The notes: a model not told the origin generated them from the letters alone. 64,000 nt of DNA from Pseudooceanicola aestuarii (GCF_010614805.1 NZ_JAAFZC010000001.1:1404001-1468000); one strand, 5' to 3'. Shown: positions 17,397 through 26,747, numbered from the stretch's first letter. Made by a program: numbers and translations.

Positions 17397-19253
17397 TCAG
17401 TTCAGCACGTCATCCGGGTCCAGCCGGACGGCGCCCTGGCTGGCATTGCCAACCAGCGCGGCATAGGCCCGCAGCGCGCGGCTGACCTGACGCTTGCGCG
17501 GCTCCGCCGGGCGCCAGGCGGCGGGGCCCTTTGCCTCCATCGCGGCGCGGCGGTCTGCCAGGATGCTGTCTTCCACGGCCAGATGGATGGTGCGGTTGGG
17601 AATATCGATCTCCACCCGGTCGCCGGTTTCGACCAGCCCGATCAGGCCGCCCTCTGCCGCCTCGGGAGAGACGTGGCCGATGGACAGGCCCGACGTCCCG
17701 CCGGAAAAACGGCCATCGGTCAGCAGGGCACATTCCTTGCCCAGCCCTTTGGATTTCAGGTAGCTGGTGGGATAGAGCATCTCCTGCATCCCCGGCCCGC
17801 CGCGCGGTCCCTCGTAACGGATGATGACAACCTCGCCGGCCGCGACCTTGTTCGTCAGGATGCCGTTGACCGCGTCATCCTGACTTTCGAACACCTTGGC
17901 GGGGCCGGAGAATTTCAGGATACTGTCGTCCACGCCCGCCGTTTTCACGATGCAGCCGCTTTCGGCGATGTTGCCGAACAGGACGGCCAGCCCGCCGTCC
18001 TTGGAAAACGCATGTTCCACTGATCGGATCACGCCGCCCTGGCGGTCATCGTCCAGCGCCTTGTAGCGGTTTTCGGTCGAAAACGCCTGTGTGGTGCGCA
18101 CCCCGCCGGGTGCGGCGCGGTACAGGTCGCGCACCTGCGGATCGGTGGCGGTGACGATGTCCCATTTGGCGATCGCCTCGGCCATCGTCGCGGAATGCAC
18201 CGTCGGCACGTCGCCATGGATCAGCCCGCCGCGCAGCATTTCTCCCAGAATCCCGAAGATGCCACCGGCGCGGTGCACGTCTTCCATGTGCACATCAGGG
18301 ACCGAAGGCGCGACCTTGCACAGCACGGGCACCTTGCGGCTGAGCCGGTCGATATCGTCCATGGTGAAGTTCACGCCGCCCTCATGCGCGATGGCCAGCA
18401 GGTGCAGCACCGTGTTGGTCGACCCGCCCATGGTGATGTCCAGCGACATGGCGTTTTCGAATGCCTTGAACGACGCGATCTCGCGGGGCAGCTGGCCGGG
18501 GGTTTCGTCCTCGTAATGCGCCTTGGTGATCTCCACGATGCGGCGCCCGGCCTCCAGAAACAGGCCCTTGCGGTCGGCATGGGTGGCCAGGGTGGACCCG
18601 TTGCCGGGCAGGGCAAGGCCCAGAGCCTCGGCCAGGCAGTTCATCGAATTGGCGGTGAACATGCCCGAACAGGAGCCGCAGGTGGGGCAGGCGTTCTGCT
18701 CGAACTCCGCGACCTGTTCGTCGGTGTAGCTGTCATCGGCGGCCACGACCATCGCGTCCACCAGATCCACCGCGCGTTCCAGATCGTCCACCGTGACCTT
18801 CCCGGCCTCCATCGGGCCGCCGGAGACAAAGATGACGGGGATGTTCAGGCGCATCGCAGCCATCAACATACCGGGGGTGATCTTGTCGCAATTGGAAATG
18901 CAGACCATCGCATCGGCACAATGGGCGTTGACCATGTATTCCACGCTGTCGGCGATCACCTCGCGCGAGGGCAGGGAATAGAGCATCCCGTCATGGCCCA
19001 TGGCGATGCCGTCATCCACGGCGATGGTGTTGAATTCCTTGGCCACGCCTCCGGCTGCCTCGATCTCGCGGGCGACCATCTGGCCCAGGTCCTTCAGGTG
19101 GACGTGGCCAGGCACGAACTGGGTAAAGGAGTTGACGACGGCGATGATCGGCTTGCCGAAATCGCTGTCGGTCATGCCGGTGGCCCGCCACAGGCCCCTT
19201 GCCCCTGCCATGTTGCGACCATGGGTGGAGCGGCGGGAGCGGTAATGAGGCAT
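17397..19253 (-). CDS. ilvD: Dihydroxy-acid dehydratase
   Basis: A 618-residue enzyme of branched-chain amino-acid synthesis that dehydrates 2,3-dihydroxy-isovalerate and -methylvalerate to the keto acids. Cluster cysteines are visible in [10 protein letters not shown] and [19 protein letters not shown], and the C-terminal motif [23 protein letters not shown] is diagnostic (cited in two parts: [10 protein letters not shown] and [10 protein letters not shown]). The length matches the E. coli enzyme. It is transcribed alone, towards the terminator at 17317. The start [19 protein letters not shown] is the standard IlvD N-terminus. Confidence 0.97.
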   Translation of the reverse strand: MPHYRSRRSTHGRNMAGARGLWRATGMTDSDFGKPIIAVVNSFTQFVPGHVHLKDLGQMVAREIEAAGGVAKEFNTIAVDDGIAMGHDGMLYSLPSREVIADSVEYMVNAHCADAMVCISNCDKITPGMLMAAMRLNIPVIFVSGGPMEAGKVTVDDLERAVDLVDAMVVAADDSYTDEQVAEFEQNACPTCGSCSGMFTANSMNCLAEALGLALPGNGSTLATHADRKGLFLEAGRRIVEITKAHYEDETPGQLPREIASFKAFENAMSLDITMGGSTNTVLHLLAIAHEGGVNFTMDDIDRLSRKVPVLCKVAPSVPDVHMEDVHRAGGIFGILGEMLRGGLIHGDVPTVHSATMAEAIAKWDIVTATDPQVRDLYRAAPGGVRTTQAFSTENRYKALDDDRQGGVIRSVEHAFSKDGGLAVLFGNIAESGCIVKTAGVDDSILKFSGPAKVFESQDDAVNGILTNKVAAGEVVIIRYEGPRGGPGMQEMLYPTSYLKSKGLGKECALLTDGRFSGGTSGLSIGHVSPEAAEGGLIGLVETGDRVEIDIPNRTIHLAVEDSILADRRAAMEAKGPAAWRPAEPRKRQVSRALRAYAALVGNASQGAVRLDPDDVLN

Positions 19254-19403
19254 TGGCTGGGTTCCGTGATTGGCGATGCGTCTGGGCGTCGGGTTTCTGG
19301 TGCACGGATCTGTAACCCTCTGCGCGGGCGGTGCAACCTTTTACGTGGTTTTGGGTAGGGGTGGGGCGCCCCGGTCACGGGCCGGCGCACCCCGGTGGGG
19401 GGC

Positions 19404-20222
19404 TCAGCCGTCCTTTGGGTCGTCGGGATGGGGGAGGTTGACGAACCAGCCGCCGACGCATTGGGTGGACAGGTCGGCGGGATCGGCGGGCGGGGTCTTG
19501 GCCTCCATCTCGGCGCGATACGCCTCCGTATTGTCCTGCGGCTGGTAGCCCAGATGCCCGGTGGAGGACATGTCCACCGGCTTGACCCGGTTGTCGGAAA
19601 TGCCGAAGGCGATGGTGTGCCCGACATGCGGCGCGGTCAGGCTGGCGCTGACCAGCCGGATCAGGTCGTCAAAGCTGAGCCAGGACCACAGCATCCGCCG
19701 GTCGGCCGGTTCGGGAAAGGAGGAGAAGATGCGGATACAGGCGCTTTCCACACCGAACTTGTCCCAGTAGAGGCTGGCCAGCGCCTCTACAAAGCATTTC
19801 GACACGCCATACAGCGAATCGGGACGCACCGGCGCATCGGTGTCGATGTGATCGGCCAGCCGGTGATAACCGATGGCATGGACGGAGGAGGCAAAGACCA
19901 CCCGTTTCACACCATGTTGCCGGGCACCTTCGTAAATGTGGTAGCCACCCTGAATGTTGGAGGCCAGGATCTCCTCCCACGGGTGTTCCTGCGGCGCGCC
20001 GCCGAGATGCACGATGGCGTCGCACCCCTCGATCGCGGCCATGGTCGCAGCCATGTCGGCCAGGTCGAAGATTGCGGCCTCCTCGTGGGGGGCCAGGTCG
20101 GGGATCTCTGTCCGGTCGGCCAGACGCAGGGTGTCGGCCAGCGGCGCCAGCCCGCGGCGCAATTCGGTGCCCAGGCGACCCGCGGCGCCGGTGATCAGGA
20201 TCTTCTTGAACGGTTTGGTCAT
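19404..20222 (-). CDS. NAD-dependent epimerase/dehydratase family, probable uronate dehydrogenase
   Basis: A 272-residue short-chain-type protein with the extended-SDR NAD motif ITGAAGRLGTELRRGL and active-site YGVSK. The SSVHAIGYH segment before the Tyr and the absence of a large C-terminal domain resemble uronate dehydrogenase, which oxidises galacturonate or glucuronate at C1. The next gene encodes an aldose 1-epimerase, which would supply the correct anomer and supports a sugar or sugar-acid role. ATG at 20222; 16 bases separate it from the epimerase gene. Confidence 0.75.
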   Translation of the reverse strand: MTKPFKKILITGAAGRLGTELRRGLAPLADTLRLADRTEIPDLAPHEEAAIFDLADMAATMAAIEGCDAIVHLGGAPQEHPWEEILASNIQGGYHIYEGARQHGVKRVVFASSVHAIGYHRLADHIDTDAPVRPDSLYGVSKCFVEALASLYWDKFGVESACIRIFSSFPEPADRRMLWSWLSFDDLIRLVSASLTAPHVGHTIAFGISDNRVKPVDMSSTGHLGYQPQDNTEAYRAEMEAKTPPADPADLSTQCVGGWFVNLPHPDDPKDG

Positions 20223-20238
20223 GGCGGTCTCCTGCCTG

Positions 20239-21219
20239 TCATTGGGTCCGGGTGAAACGGTAGCGCAGCTGGTGGCGATAGTCCTCCCCCGGGCGCAGGG
20301 TCGCGTCGGGGAAGTCGGCACGATTGGGCGCATCGGGCCAGGCCTGCGGCTCCAGCGCGACGCCCGCATGGGGGCCATAGGTCCGACCGTCGAGCCCCGG
20401 CAGCGCCTCGATATGACCCGCGTCGTAGACCTGTAGCCCGCATTCGGTCGTCGCCACCTCCACCGACAGGGACGGGCCGTCCAGCCGGGCCACCGGGCGC
20501 AGGGTGCCGCGCGGTCCCGCCAGACAGAAGTTGTGGTCAAATCCGCCGGGTCGCAGCGGGCGGGACTGGCGGAAATCGAACCGCGTACCGCTGACAGGGG
20601 CGGGCAGTCCGTCGGGGATGCCGCTGCCGGTCACGGGCAGGTAATGATCCGCATGGAGTGTCAGCCGGTGATCCAGAACATCCGCGCCGCCCAGCGTGAA
20701 GTAGCTGTGATGGGTCAGGCTGCACGGCGTCGGCGCATCGCTGCGCGCCCACAGGTCGAAGGCCAGCGTGCCGTCGCCGGGCAGGGCGCAGGTGGCGCGG
20801 ATGTCTATCCGACCCGGGAAACCCATGTGCCCGTCCGGCAGGGTCAGACCCAGCGTCGCGGTCTCGGGCCGGTGATCCAGCACCTGCCACAGGCATTGCC
20901 CCGTGCCATGGGTGCCACCATGCAGCGTGCCGCCGGGATCGTTGCGATCGGTGTGATACGTCACCCCGTCCTGGGTGAACCGCCCCCCCGCGATGCGATT
21001 GGCGAACCGCCCGGTGATCGCCCCGAAATAGAGCATCGGCCCAAGGTAGGGCGCCAGATCCGGCGCGCCCAGAACCAGCGGGTGATCCACGCCATCCAGC
21101 CGCAGATCCTGCACCACCGCGCCCCAAGTCAGCAGCCGTGCGGTCAGCCCGCCACCCGCCAGGGTCAGCGCCTCGACCGTCTGACCATCGGGAGTTGTGC
21201 CAAAGGGAGTGCGGGACAT
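20239..21219 (-). CDS. Aldose 1-epimerase (galactose mutarotase family)
   Basis: A 326-residue GalM-type beta-sandwich enzyme interconverting alpha and beta sugar anomers in the cytoplasm. Landmarks are GAITGRFANRIAGG (substrate-binding Asn/Arg), NDPGGTLHGG, the catalytic His in LTHHSYFTLGG, DHNFCL, and the catalytic Glu in GVALEPQAWPD. The ATG at 21219 starts MSRTPFGTTPDG, a common GalM opening. It is upstream partner of the uronate-dehydrogenase-like gene. Confidence 0.92.
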   Translation of the reverse strand: MSRTPFGTTPDGQTVEALTLAGGGLTARLLTWGAVVQDLRLDGVDHPLVLGAPDLAPYLGPMLYFGAITGRFANRIAGGRFTQDGVTYHTDRNDPGGTLHGGTHGTGQCLWQVLDHRPETATLGLTLPDGHMGFPGRIDIRATCALPGDGTLAFDLWARSDAPTPCSLTHHSYFTLGGADVLDHRLTLHADHYLPVTGSGIPDGLPAPVSGTRFDFRQSRPLRPGGFDHNFCLAGPRGTLRPVARLDGPSLSVEVATTECGLQVYDAGHIEALPGLDGRTYGPHAGVALEPQAWPDAPNRADFPDATLRPGEDYRHQLRYRFTRTQ

Positions 21220-21290
21220 TGCAGGGCCTTCTGCGGGAACAGGCGGCCGATCTGTCTCACGCCGCGCCCGCGCGGGCAAGCGCCCCTCCC

Positions 21291-22022
21291 TCAGCCGGAG
21301 GAGATAAGCCGCGAAAACAGGCGGAACGGCAGGAACCGCCCCAGGGTGAAGACCCAGGCGAAGGGCCGGGGAAAGTTGCGCACCCAACCGTGCCCGTCGA
21401 TCAGGCGCAGGACATCGGCGGCGGCCTCCTCCGGCTGCTGGATCTGGGGCATGTTGAAATCGTTCTTGTCGGTCAGGCGGGTGCGGATGAAGCCGGGATT
21501 GGCCAGTTGGACCTCGACCCCGGTGCCACGCAGATCTGTCAGCATGTTCTCGGCCAGATGGTTCACCGCGGCCTTGCTGGCGCCATAGCCGATGACGCCG
21601 GGCAGCCCGCGAAACCCGACCAGAGATCCGATCAGCACAACATGGCCCGACCCGCGCCGCACCCAATGCGGCACGACATGGCCCAGTACGCGCAGGGCAC
21701 CGAGGAAATTGGCCTCTGCCATCTTCACGGCGGTTTCGGGTTGCCAGTCGGGGGCGCTCATCGGTTCGTACAGGCCCACGGAATAGACCAGCCCATCGGC
21801 CAACTGCCCCGCCTGGGCGGCACGGGCCACGGCTGCGGCGTCGGTCACGTCCAGAGGCAGGGCGGTGGCGTCCAGCTCATCCGCCAGCGTCGCCAACCGG
21901 TCCGCGCTTCGGGCCGACAGGATCAGCCGGGCGCCACGGGCCTGCATCTGCCGGGCGATCTGTTCGCCCAGTCCGTCACTGGCGCCGATGATCCAGTAGG
22001 TTTTCCCCTTCAGATCACGCAT
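21291..22022 (-). CDS. Short-chain dehydrogenase/reductase in the sigma-E lipid cluster
   Basis: A 243-residue classical SDR. Cofactor motif IIGASDGLGEQIA, SARSADRL, and the Ser-Tyr-Lys active site in LIGSLVGFRGLPGVIGYGASKAA (Ser in GSLVG, YGASK). The last 20 residues are hydrophobic and basic (RPFAWVFTLGRFLPFRLF) and may touch the membrane. It lies 23 bases downstream of the Cfa-like gene and is the last of four minus-strand genes that start at 25274. In R. sphaeroides the genes divergent from rpoE-chrR also include a short-chain dehydrogenase, so it probably belongs to the same stress regulon. Confidence 0.85.
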   Translation of the reverse strand: MRDLKGKTYWIIGASDGLGEQIARQMQARGARLILSARSADRLATLADELDATALPLDVTDAAAVARAAQAGQLADGLVYSVGLYEPMSAPDWQPETAVKMAEANFLGALRVLGHVVPHWVRRGSGHVVLIGSLVGFRGLPGVIGYGASKAAVNHLAENMLTDLRGTGVEVQLANPGFIRTRLTDKNDFNMPQIQQPEEAAADVLRLIDGHGWVRNFPRPFAWVFTLGRFLPFRLFSRLISSG

Positions 22023-22045
22023 GGCGGATCTCCTGGTCGGGATGT

Positions 22046-23200
22046 TCAGGCATGGGCCAGTTCCACCTGCACTACATCCGTCTGCCCGACCTCGAAGGAC
22101 GCCGCGCAGATGCCCAGGTAATAGCGCCACGACCGCAGGAACCGTTCGTCATATCCCAGCCCCTTGATCCGGGCGATCTCCGCATCCAGACGGTCCAGCC
22201 AGATCCGGCAGGTGCGGGCGTAATCCTCCCCAAAGGAGAACGAATTGCGCGCCACCAGCCCGGCGCCCCGCGCGGCGCTGGCGATTTCGCCATCCGACAG
22301 CAACATCCCGCCCGGAAAGGTATGTTGCCGGATGAAATCGGAGCCCTTGCGATAGGTCTCGAAATAGCTGTCGGGCACGGTGATCGCCTGCACCACGGCT
22401 TGCCCGCCCTCTGCCAGGCGGGATTTCATCGTGGCAAAGAAGGTCGGCCAGTAGCGTTCGCCCACCGCCTCTATCATCTCGATGGAGACGATACCGTCAT
22501 AGCGCCCCTGCGCCTGCCGGTAATCGCGCAGCTGGATATCGGCGCGCCCGTCCAGCCGCGCATCGGCATAGCCCTTCTGCGCCGGCGAAATCGTCAGTCC
22601 GGTGACATGCTGCCCCCGGTCGGCGGCGCGTTCGGCGAACCCGCCCCAGCCACAGCCGATCTCCAGCAGGCGCTCGCCGGCGACCCGATCCAGAATGCGG
22701 TCGTATTTGCGATGCTGCGCGCGGGTCAAGTCGTCGTCACCGGGCGCGAACAGGGCCGAGGAATAGGTCATCGACGGGTCCAGCCACAGCTGAAAAAACT
22801 CGTTCCCGACGTCGTAATGGGACCGGATATTGCGCGCCGCGCCGCGCCGGGAATTGGCGCGCAGGATGCGGTCCACCACGCGAAACGCCAGCGATTGCAT
22901 CGGTCCCGCATAGGCATAGGCACGGAACTGGTCGAGGTTCAGCAGCGCCAGCCGCGTCAGATGTTCGATGGAGGGCGTATCCCACAGCCCGGCGACATAG
23001 GCCTCCCCCAGACCGACATCGCCCTTGGCCAGCGCGGCGGAAATGGCGGCCCAATCGTTGATCTGCAATTCCGCCCAGGGATCGCCCCGGCCGAAATCGT
23101 GGGCCTCGCCCTCCGGGGTGATGACGCGCAGGCTGCCCTGCCGGATCTTGGCGCAGGTGGACAGGAATTCCATACGTATGCGTTTGGTGAGGTAGGCCAT
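22046..23200 (-). CDS. Cyclopropane-fatty-acyl-phospholipid synthase (Cfa) family methyltransferase
   Basis: A 384-residue SAM-dependent lipid methyltransferase. The SAM site is LLEIGCGWGGFAERAADRG, preceded by RSHYDVGNEFFQLWLDPSMTYS (seen as HYDVGNEFF and DPSMTYS) and followed by SIEMIEAVGERYW, all Cfa signatures. Members methylate double bonds of membrane phospholipid acyl chains. Together with the amine oxidase and DUF1365 genes it forms the cluster linked in Rhodobacter to singlet-oxygen stress and to methylated or furan fatty acids. The ATG at 23200 shares its A with the DUF1365 stop (TGATG); a later Met at residue 10 is possible. Confidence 0.9.
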   Translation of the reverse strand: MAYLTKRIRMEFLSTCAKIRQGSLRVITPEGEAHDFGRGDPWAELQINDWAAISAALAKGDVGLGEAYVAGLWDTPSIEHLTRLALLNLDQFRAYAYAGPMQSLAFRVVDRILRANSRRGAARNIRSHYDVGNEFFQLWLDPSMTYSSALFAPGDDDLTRAQHRKYDRILDRVAGERLLEIGCGWGGFAERAADRGQHVTGLTISPAQKGYADARLDGRADIQLRDYRQAQGRYDGIVSIEMIEAVGERYWPTFFATMKSRLAEGGQAVVQAITVPDSYFETYRKGSDFIRQHTFPGGMLLSDGEIASAARGAGLVARNSFSFGEDYARTCRIWLDRLDAEIARIKGLGYDERFLRSWRYYLGICAASFEVGQTDVVQVELAHA

Positions 23201-23988
23201 CAGGTGATTTCCTCTGTCGGTGGGGCGGGGCGCGTTCTATAGGGCGCGCCCTTCAGTTTCAGCTTCAGCGCCTGCCAATGGATCAGCGCAACCACCCGCA
23301 GCGCCCAGGCTGGTCGGCGGATCAGCGCGGCCAGCAGGCCACGGCTGGTCAAAGGCCGCAGGGGTCCTGACAGCGTAGCATGGAGCCCGGCGTCGCCATC
23401 GCGAAAATCTATCACAATTCTCAGCTTCTCGGGACGGATGTCGAACTGGAAGGTGTAGTCTCCCGCGATCTGCTGAAACGGCGAAACATGCAGCGCCTTG
23501 CGCGCCGTCAGCCGGTCCGTCGCGGTGATGGGCGCGAAATCCGGCAGCGCACAGAAATAGCAGTGCCGGTCCCCGAAGGTGTTGTTCACCTCGGCGATGA
23601 CCGCGTGAAGATCGCTGCCGCGCCAGGCCAACCAGAAGGATACCGGGTTGAACACCGCCCCTATGAAGCGCGGCTGGGTCAGCAGCTGCAGACGCAGCTC
23701 CTTGGCCCCCGGCCCGACATCGGCCCCGTTGCGCGCCAGCACCTCCCGCACCCAGGCGGCGCCGCGCCCGGCCCCGGGCGGCCCGCCATGGGACCGGTCG
23801 TGGACCGAAGCGAGGTTCCAGCGATTGCGCGAGAACAGCCAGGGGCCGCGCCGGGCCTCGGGGTCGATCAGCACATAATCCACGCCATAGCGAAACGCAT
23901 TGCCGATCGCCCCGCGCCGGGTATGCGTGGTGTGGCCCGGCAGGTGCAGGGGCGCGCGTGCGCCGTGGTCGTCGGGGGGCGCGGTCAT
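23200..23988 (-). CDS. DUF1365 family protein
   Basis: A 262-residue DUF1365 protein: N-terminal FRYGVDYVLIDPEA, the central RFIGAVFNPVSFWLAWR and AVIAEVNNTFGDRHCY, and KALHVSPFQQIAGDYTF, all conserved in the family. It overlaps the amine oxidase gene by four bases and the Cfa-like gene by one, so the three are translationally coupled. From what I recall of R. sphaeroides, genes of this pair take part in modifying methylated fatty acids to furan fatty acids. That link is inferred from context, not from a motif. Confidence 0.88.
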   Translation of the reverse strand: MTAPPDDHGARAPLHLPGHTTHTRRGAIGNAFRYGVDYVLIDPEARRGPWLFSRNRWNLASVHDRSHGGPPGAGRGAAWVREVLARNGADVGPGAKELRLQLLTQPRFIGAVFNPVSFWLAWRGSDLHAVIAEVNNTFGDRHCYFCALPDFAPITATDRLTARKALHVSPFQQIAGDYTFQFDIRPEKLRIVIDFRDGDAGLHATLSGPLRPLTSRGLLAALIRRPAWALRVVALIHWQALKLKLKGAPYRTRPAPPTEEIT

Positions 23989-25274
23989 CCGTCCACCGGC
24001 TGCGGATCCAGCGCCCGCGCCACCCGCACGGCGGAGGCGAACCCGTCCTCGTGGAACCCGTGCCGCGCCCAGGCGCCAGCGAACCAAGTGCCGTTGCGCC
24101 CCTGCATGGCGCGGATCTGGTCCTGCGCGGTCATTGCGGCGCGGTCGAAAACCGGGTGGCGAAGCGTGACGGCGTCGTAAGTCAGTTCGTCCGGCACGTC
24201 CCGGCAAGGGTTGAGAGAGACGAACAGCGGATCGTCCTGTGGAATGTTCTGAAGCCGGTTCATCCAGTAGGTCACGCCGATGCGCGGTTCTTCCTGACGG
24301 GTATCGGCCTTGTAGATCCACGAAGACCAGCAATCGCGCCTGCGAGGCATCTGCGCGGCGTCACGGTGCAAGAGAACGCGATTGTCCTGATAGCGGATGG
24401 CGGACAAGGCCCGGGTTTCCGCCTCTGTCGGGCGGGCCAGAAGACGCAGGGCGATATCGGTATGGGTGGCCATGATGACCTGATCGAACTGCTCCAGCTC
24501 TGCCCCCTGGGTCGCGATACGGGGGCCGATGCCGCCGCGATGCACGGCGGTGACGCGGGTGCCGGTTCGGATGTCGCAACCACAGGCGCGCAACCGGGTT
24601 TCCAACCGCCGGACATATTCGATACTGCCGCCCGAGACGGTCCACCATTGGTGTTGCCCGGTGGCGGACAACAGCGCGTGATTGCGGAAGAACCGCACCA
24701 GCGACCGCGCCGGAAAGCCCATGATCCGGTCCGGCGGGGTGGACCAGATCGCCCCGCAGATCGGCGTCAGGTAATAGCGTCGGAACCAGGGGCCCAGCTT
24801 CAACCGCGCGATCAGGCCAGCGACGCTCAACGTCGGATCGGCCTCGGTTTCCGCCTCGGCGCGGGCGTTGAAACGGGCGATGTCGCGGACCATGCCCAGA
24901 AAGGCGGGGCGGCCGAGGTTACGGCGCTGGCCAAAGACGGCGCGCAGGGTTTGCAGCCCGTATTCGATGCGCCCGTCGTCGATCGTGGCACCAAAGCTCA
25001 TGTCGCTGCGTTGCGTGGGCACGTCCAGATCGTGGAACATGCGGGTCAGGTGGGGATAATTCACGTGGTTGAACACGATGAACCCGGTATCCACCGGCTG
25101 ATCCCCGCGCCGCCCGGCCAGCACGGTCCGGGCATGGCCACCCAGGCGCGGCTCTGCCTCGAACAGGGTGACGTTGTGTTGCGGCGACAGCAGGTAGGCC
25201 GCGGCAAGGCCGGAAATGCCGCCCCCGATCACGGCGATCCTCTGGGGGCGGTTCGGCAGGGCGTCAAAGGACAT
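23985..25274 (-). CDS. FAD-dependent amine oxidase/desaturase-like oxidoreductase of the sigma-E regulon
   Basis: A 429-residue flavoprotein with an N-terminal dinucleotide motif RIAVIGGGISGLAAAYLLS, a second FAD segment EAEPRLGGHARTV, and the closing WFAGAWARHGFHEDGF. The fold is the amine-oxidase/carotenoid desaturase type. Genes of this kind sit next to DUF1365 and Cfa-like genes in many bacteria. In Rhodobacter the cluster is transcribed divergently from rpoE-chrR and responds to singlet oxygen. Here the arrangement is the same, and a sigma-E-like promoter lies 26 bases upstream of the ATG. The likely substrate is a membrane fatty acyl chain, not an amine. Confidence 0.85.
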   Translation of the reverse strand: MSFDALPNRPQRIAVIGGGISGLAAAYLLSPQHNVTLFEAEPRLGGHARTVLAGRRGDQPVDTGFIVFNHVNYPHLTRMFHDLDVPTQRSDMSFGATIDDGRIEYGLQTLRAVFGQRRNLGRPAFLGMVRDIARFNARAEAETEADPTLSVAGLIARLKLGPWFRRYYLTPICGAIWSTPPDRIMGFPARSLVRFFRNHALLSATGQHQWWTVSGGSIEYVRRLETRLRACGCDIRTGTRVTAVHRGGIGPRIATQGAELEQFDQVIMATHTDIALRLLARPTEAETRALSAIRYQDNRVLLHRDAAQMPRRRDCWSSWIYKADTRQEEPRIGVTYWMNRLQNIPQDDPLFVSLNPCRDVPDELTYDAVTLRHPVFDRAAMTAQDQIRAMQGRNGTWFAGAWARHGFHEDGFASAVRVARALDPQPVDG

Positions 25275-25299
25275 GGCGGCTCCGGTTTGTGGATGACAA

Positions 25300-25328
25300 G
25301 AGTACGGGGTTGTCCGGCAAACGGTTCA
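25300..25328 (-). promoter_or_regulatory. Sigma-E-like promoter of the amine oxidase/DUF1365/Cfa operon
   Basis: On the minus strand TGAACC (25328-25323) is followed after exactly 18 bases by TACTC (25304-25300). The start codon is 26 bases further on. The element mirrors the plus-strand one at 25345 in -35 sequence, spacer length and -10 pattern. Confidence 0.6.
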
Positions 25329-25344
25329 AAAAAATCGCGCAAAG

Positions 25345-25374
25345 TGATCCGATGCCGCGCCGGTGCCGTATTCG
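25345..25374 (+). promoter_or_regulatory. Sigma-E-like promoter of rpoE-chrR
   Basis: TGATCC (25345-25350), the -35 recognised by R. sphaeroides RpoE, is followed after exactly 18 bases by TATTC (25369-25373). Transcription would start near 25380, giving a leader of about 90 bases before the GTG start of rpoE. Autoregulation is expected for this sigma group. Confidence 0.65.
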
Positions 25375-25471
25375 GTTCATGTTGATTGCGACGGACAGGC
25401 CTGCGACACTCCCACCGCCCGGTGCGCCCCGCTTTGCGGGGGGACGGGTTCGCACGGGGGGCAAGGCGCGG

Positions 25472-26026
25472 GTGACAGACGATTACAGCGAGCAGACGCA
25501 ATGGATGCTTGCGGTGCGCGATCAGCGCAGTCAGGCGGATTTCGCCCGGCTGTTCGATCACTACGCTCCGCGACTGAAGGGCATGCTGATGCGGTCCGGC
25601 GCCGGGGCGGCGCAGGCTGAGGATATCGTGCAGGACGTCATGCTTTCGGTTTGGCGCAAGGCACATCTCTACGATCCGACGCGGGCGCAGGTCTCCGGCT
25701 GGATCTACCGGATCGCGCGCAACCGGCAGGTCGACATCGCCCGCAAGGCCGGTCGCCCGGAACCGGAACCGATGGAGACAGAAACCCCGCCCGAGGCCGA
25801 TCCCGGCAATATCCTGGCGCTGGAGCAGGAGGCGCGGGCGCTGCGCTCGGCGCTGGACGGGCTGAAACCCGATCAGAAAGAGGTCATCGCCCGCGCCTAT
25901 CTGGGGGAGCTGACCCATACCGAAATTCACCAGGCGACCGGCCTGCCGATGGGGACGATCAAGTCCCGCATCCGGCTGGGGCTGGAACGCCTGCGCCACG
26001 ACCTGAAGGCATTGCGCGAGACATGA
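25472..26026 (+). CDS. rpoE: ECF sigma factor RpoE, singlet-oxygen response type
   Basis: A 184-residue extracytoplasmic-function sigma factor. Region 2 covers about 20-85 (DFARLFDHYAPRLKGMLM, AEDIVQDVMLSVWRKA, WIYRIARNRQVDIAR); region 4 covers about 125-180 (ALDGLKPDQKEVIARAY, THTEIHQATGLPMGTIKSRI). The start is taken as GTG at 25472, since upstream in-frame codons would lie at or before the predicted transcription start; the length then fits RpoE of R. sphaeroides. Its stop overlaps the start of chrR, so sigma and anti-sigma are made together. It should drive the divergent lipid cluster and its own operon when ChrR lets go. Confidence 0.9.
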   Translation: MTDDYSEQTQWMLAVRDQRSQADFARLFDHYAPRLKGMLMRSGAGAAQAEDIVQDVMLSVWRKAHLYDPTRAQVSGWIYRIARNRQVDIARKAGRPEPEPMETETPPEADPGNILALEQEARALRSALDGLKPDQKEVIARAYLGELTHTEIHQATGLPMGTIKSRIRLGLERLRHDLKALRET

Positions 26027-26652
26027 CCATCACCCACCATATTCCCGAGGCGCTGATCGCCTCTTACGCGGCGGGTACGCTGCCTTATCCGTTCGAATTG
26101 GTGATCGCGGCGCATCTGTCGGTCTGCGATACCTGCCGCGCCGAACTGGAAAGCCACGATGTGCTGGGCGGTGCGCTGCTGGACGCCGCCGGCGACGGCG
26201 TTGCCGTCAGCGACGGACTGGCCGCTGCCCTGATGGCGCGGCTGGACGAAACGCCGCCGCCCGCACCGGTGCGGCAGGGGATCTACCCCGCCCCAGTGGC
26301 ACAGGCTCTGGGTGGGCAGCCGCCGCGCTGGCGGTCGCTGGCGCTGGGCGTGAAACAGGCGGTGCTGAGCGATGAAAAAGACGGCAGCGTGCGTCTGCTG
26401 TCGATTCCGCCCGGTCAGGCCATGCCCGATCACGGCCATCGGGGGCTGGAGCTGACGCTGGTGTTGCAGGGCAGTTTCGCCGACGAGACCGGGCATTTCG
26501 GTGTCGGCGACGTGGAAGTCGCGGACGAAGACCTGGAACACACCCCCGTCGCCGGGCCGGGAGAGGCTTGCATCTGCCTGGCCGCCACGGATGCCCGGTT
26601 GCGGTTCAAGGGGATGATGCCCCGGCTGGCACAGCCGTTCTTCCGCATCTGA
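26023..26652 (+). CDS. chrR: Zinc-dependent anti-sigma factor ChrR
   Basis: A 209-residue ChrR protein. The N-terminal anti-sigma domain has its zinc ligands His6, His31, Cys35 and Cys38 in HIPEAL and HLSVCDTC, the positions reported for R. sphaeroides ChrR. The C-terminal cupin domain keeps the second zinc set at His137, His139, Glu143 and His173, each four residues earlier than I recall for that protein. ChrR holds RpoE in the cytoplasm, and singlet oxygen or certain peroxides trigger release, for which the cupin domain is needed. The ATG overlaps the rpoE stop by four bases. Ligand conservation makes the assignment firm. Confidence 0.93.
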   Translation: MTITHHIPEALIASYAAGTLPYPFELVIAAHLSVCDTCRAELESHDVLGGALLDAAGDGVAVSDGLAAALMARLDETPPPAPVRQGIYPAPVAQALGGQPPRWRSLALGVKQAVLSDEKDGSVRLLSIPPGQAMPDHGHRGLELTLVLQGSFADETGHFGVGDVEVADEDLEHTPVAGPGEACICLAATDARLRFKGMMPRLAQPFFRI

Positions 26653-26695
26653 TAGCCGGGCCCGCGCAGCGGGGCGCCGGGGGCTCTTTGGTACT
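26653..26695 (+). terminator. Possible hairpin terminator after chrR
   Basis: AGCC (26653) can pair with GGCT, and the inner CCCGC with GCGGG across a three-base loop; CTTTGG follows. The stem is interrupted and the T-run short, so this is a tentative call. Confidence 0.35.
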
Positions 26696-26747
26696 CCGCA
26701 TCCTGTGTTGCGACAAGATTGGGTAAAGGCTTTGCAGTACGCTCTTA

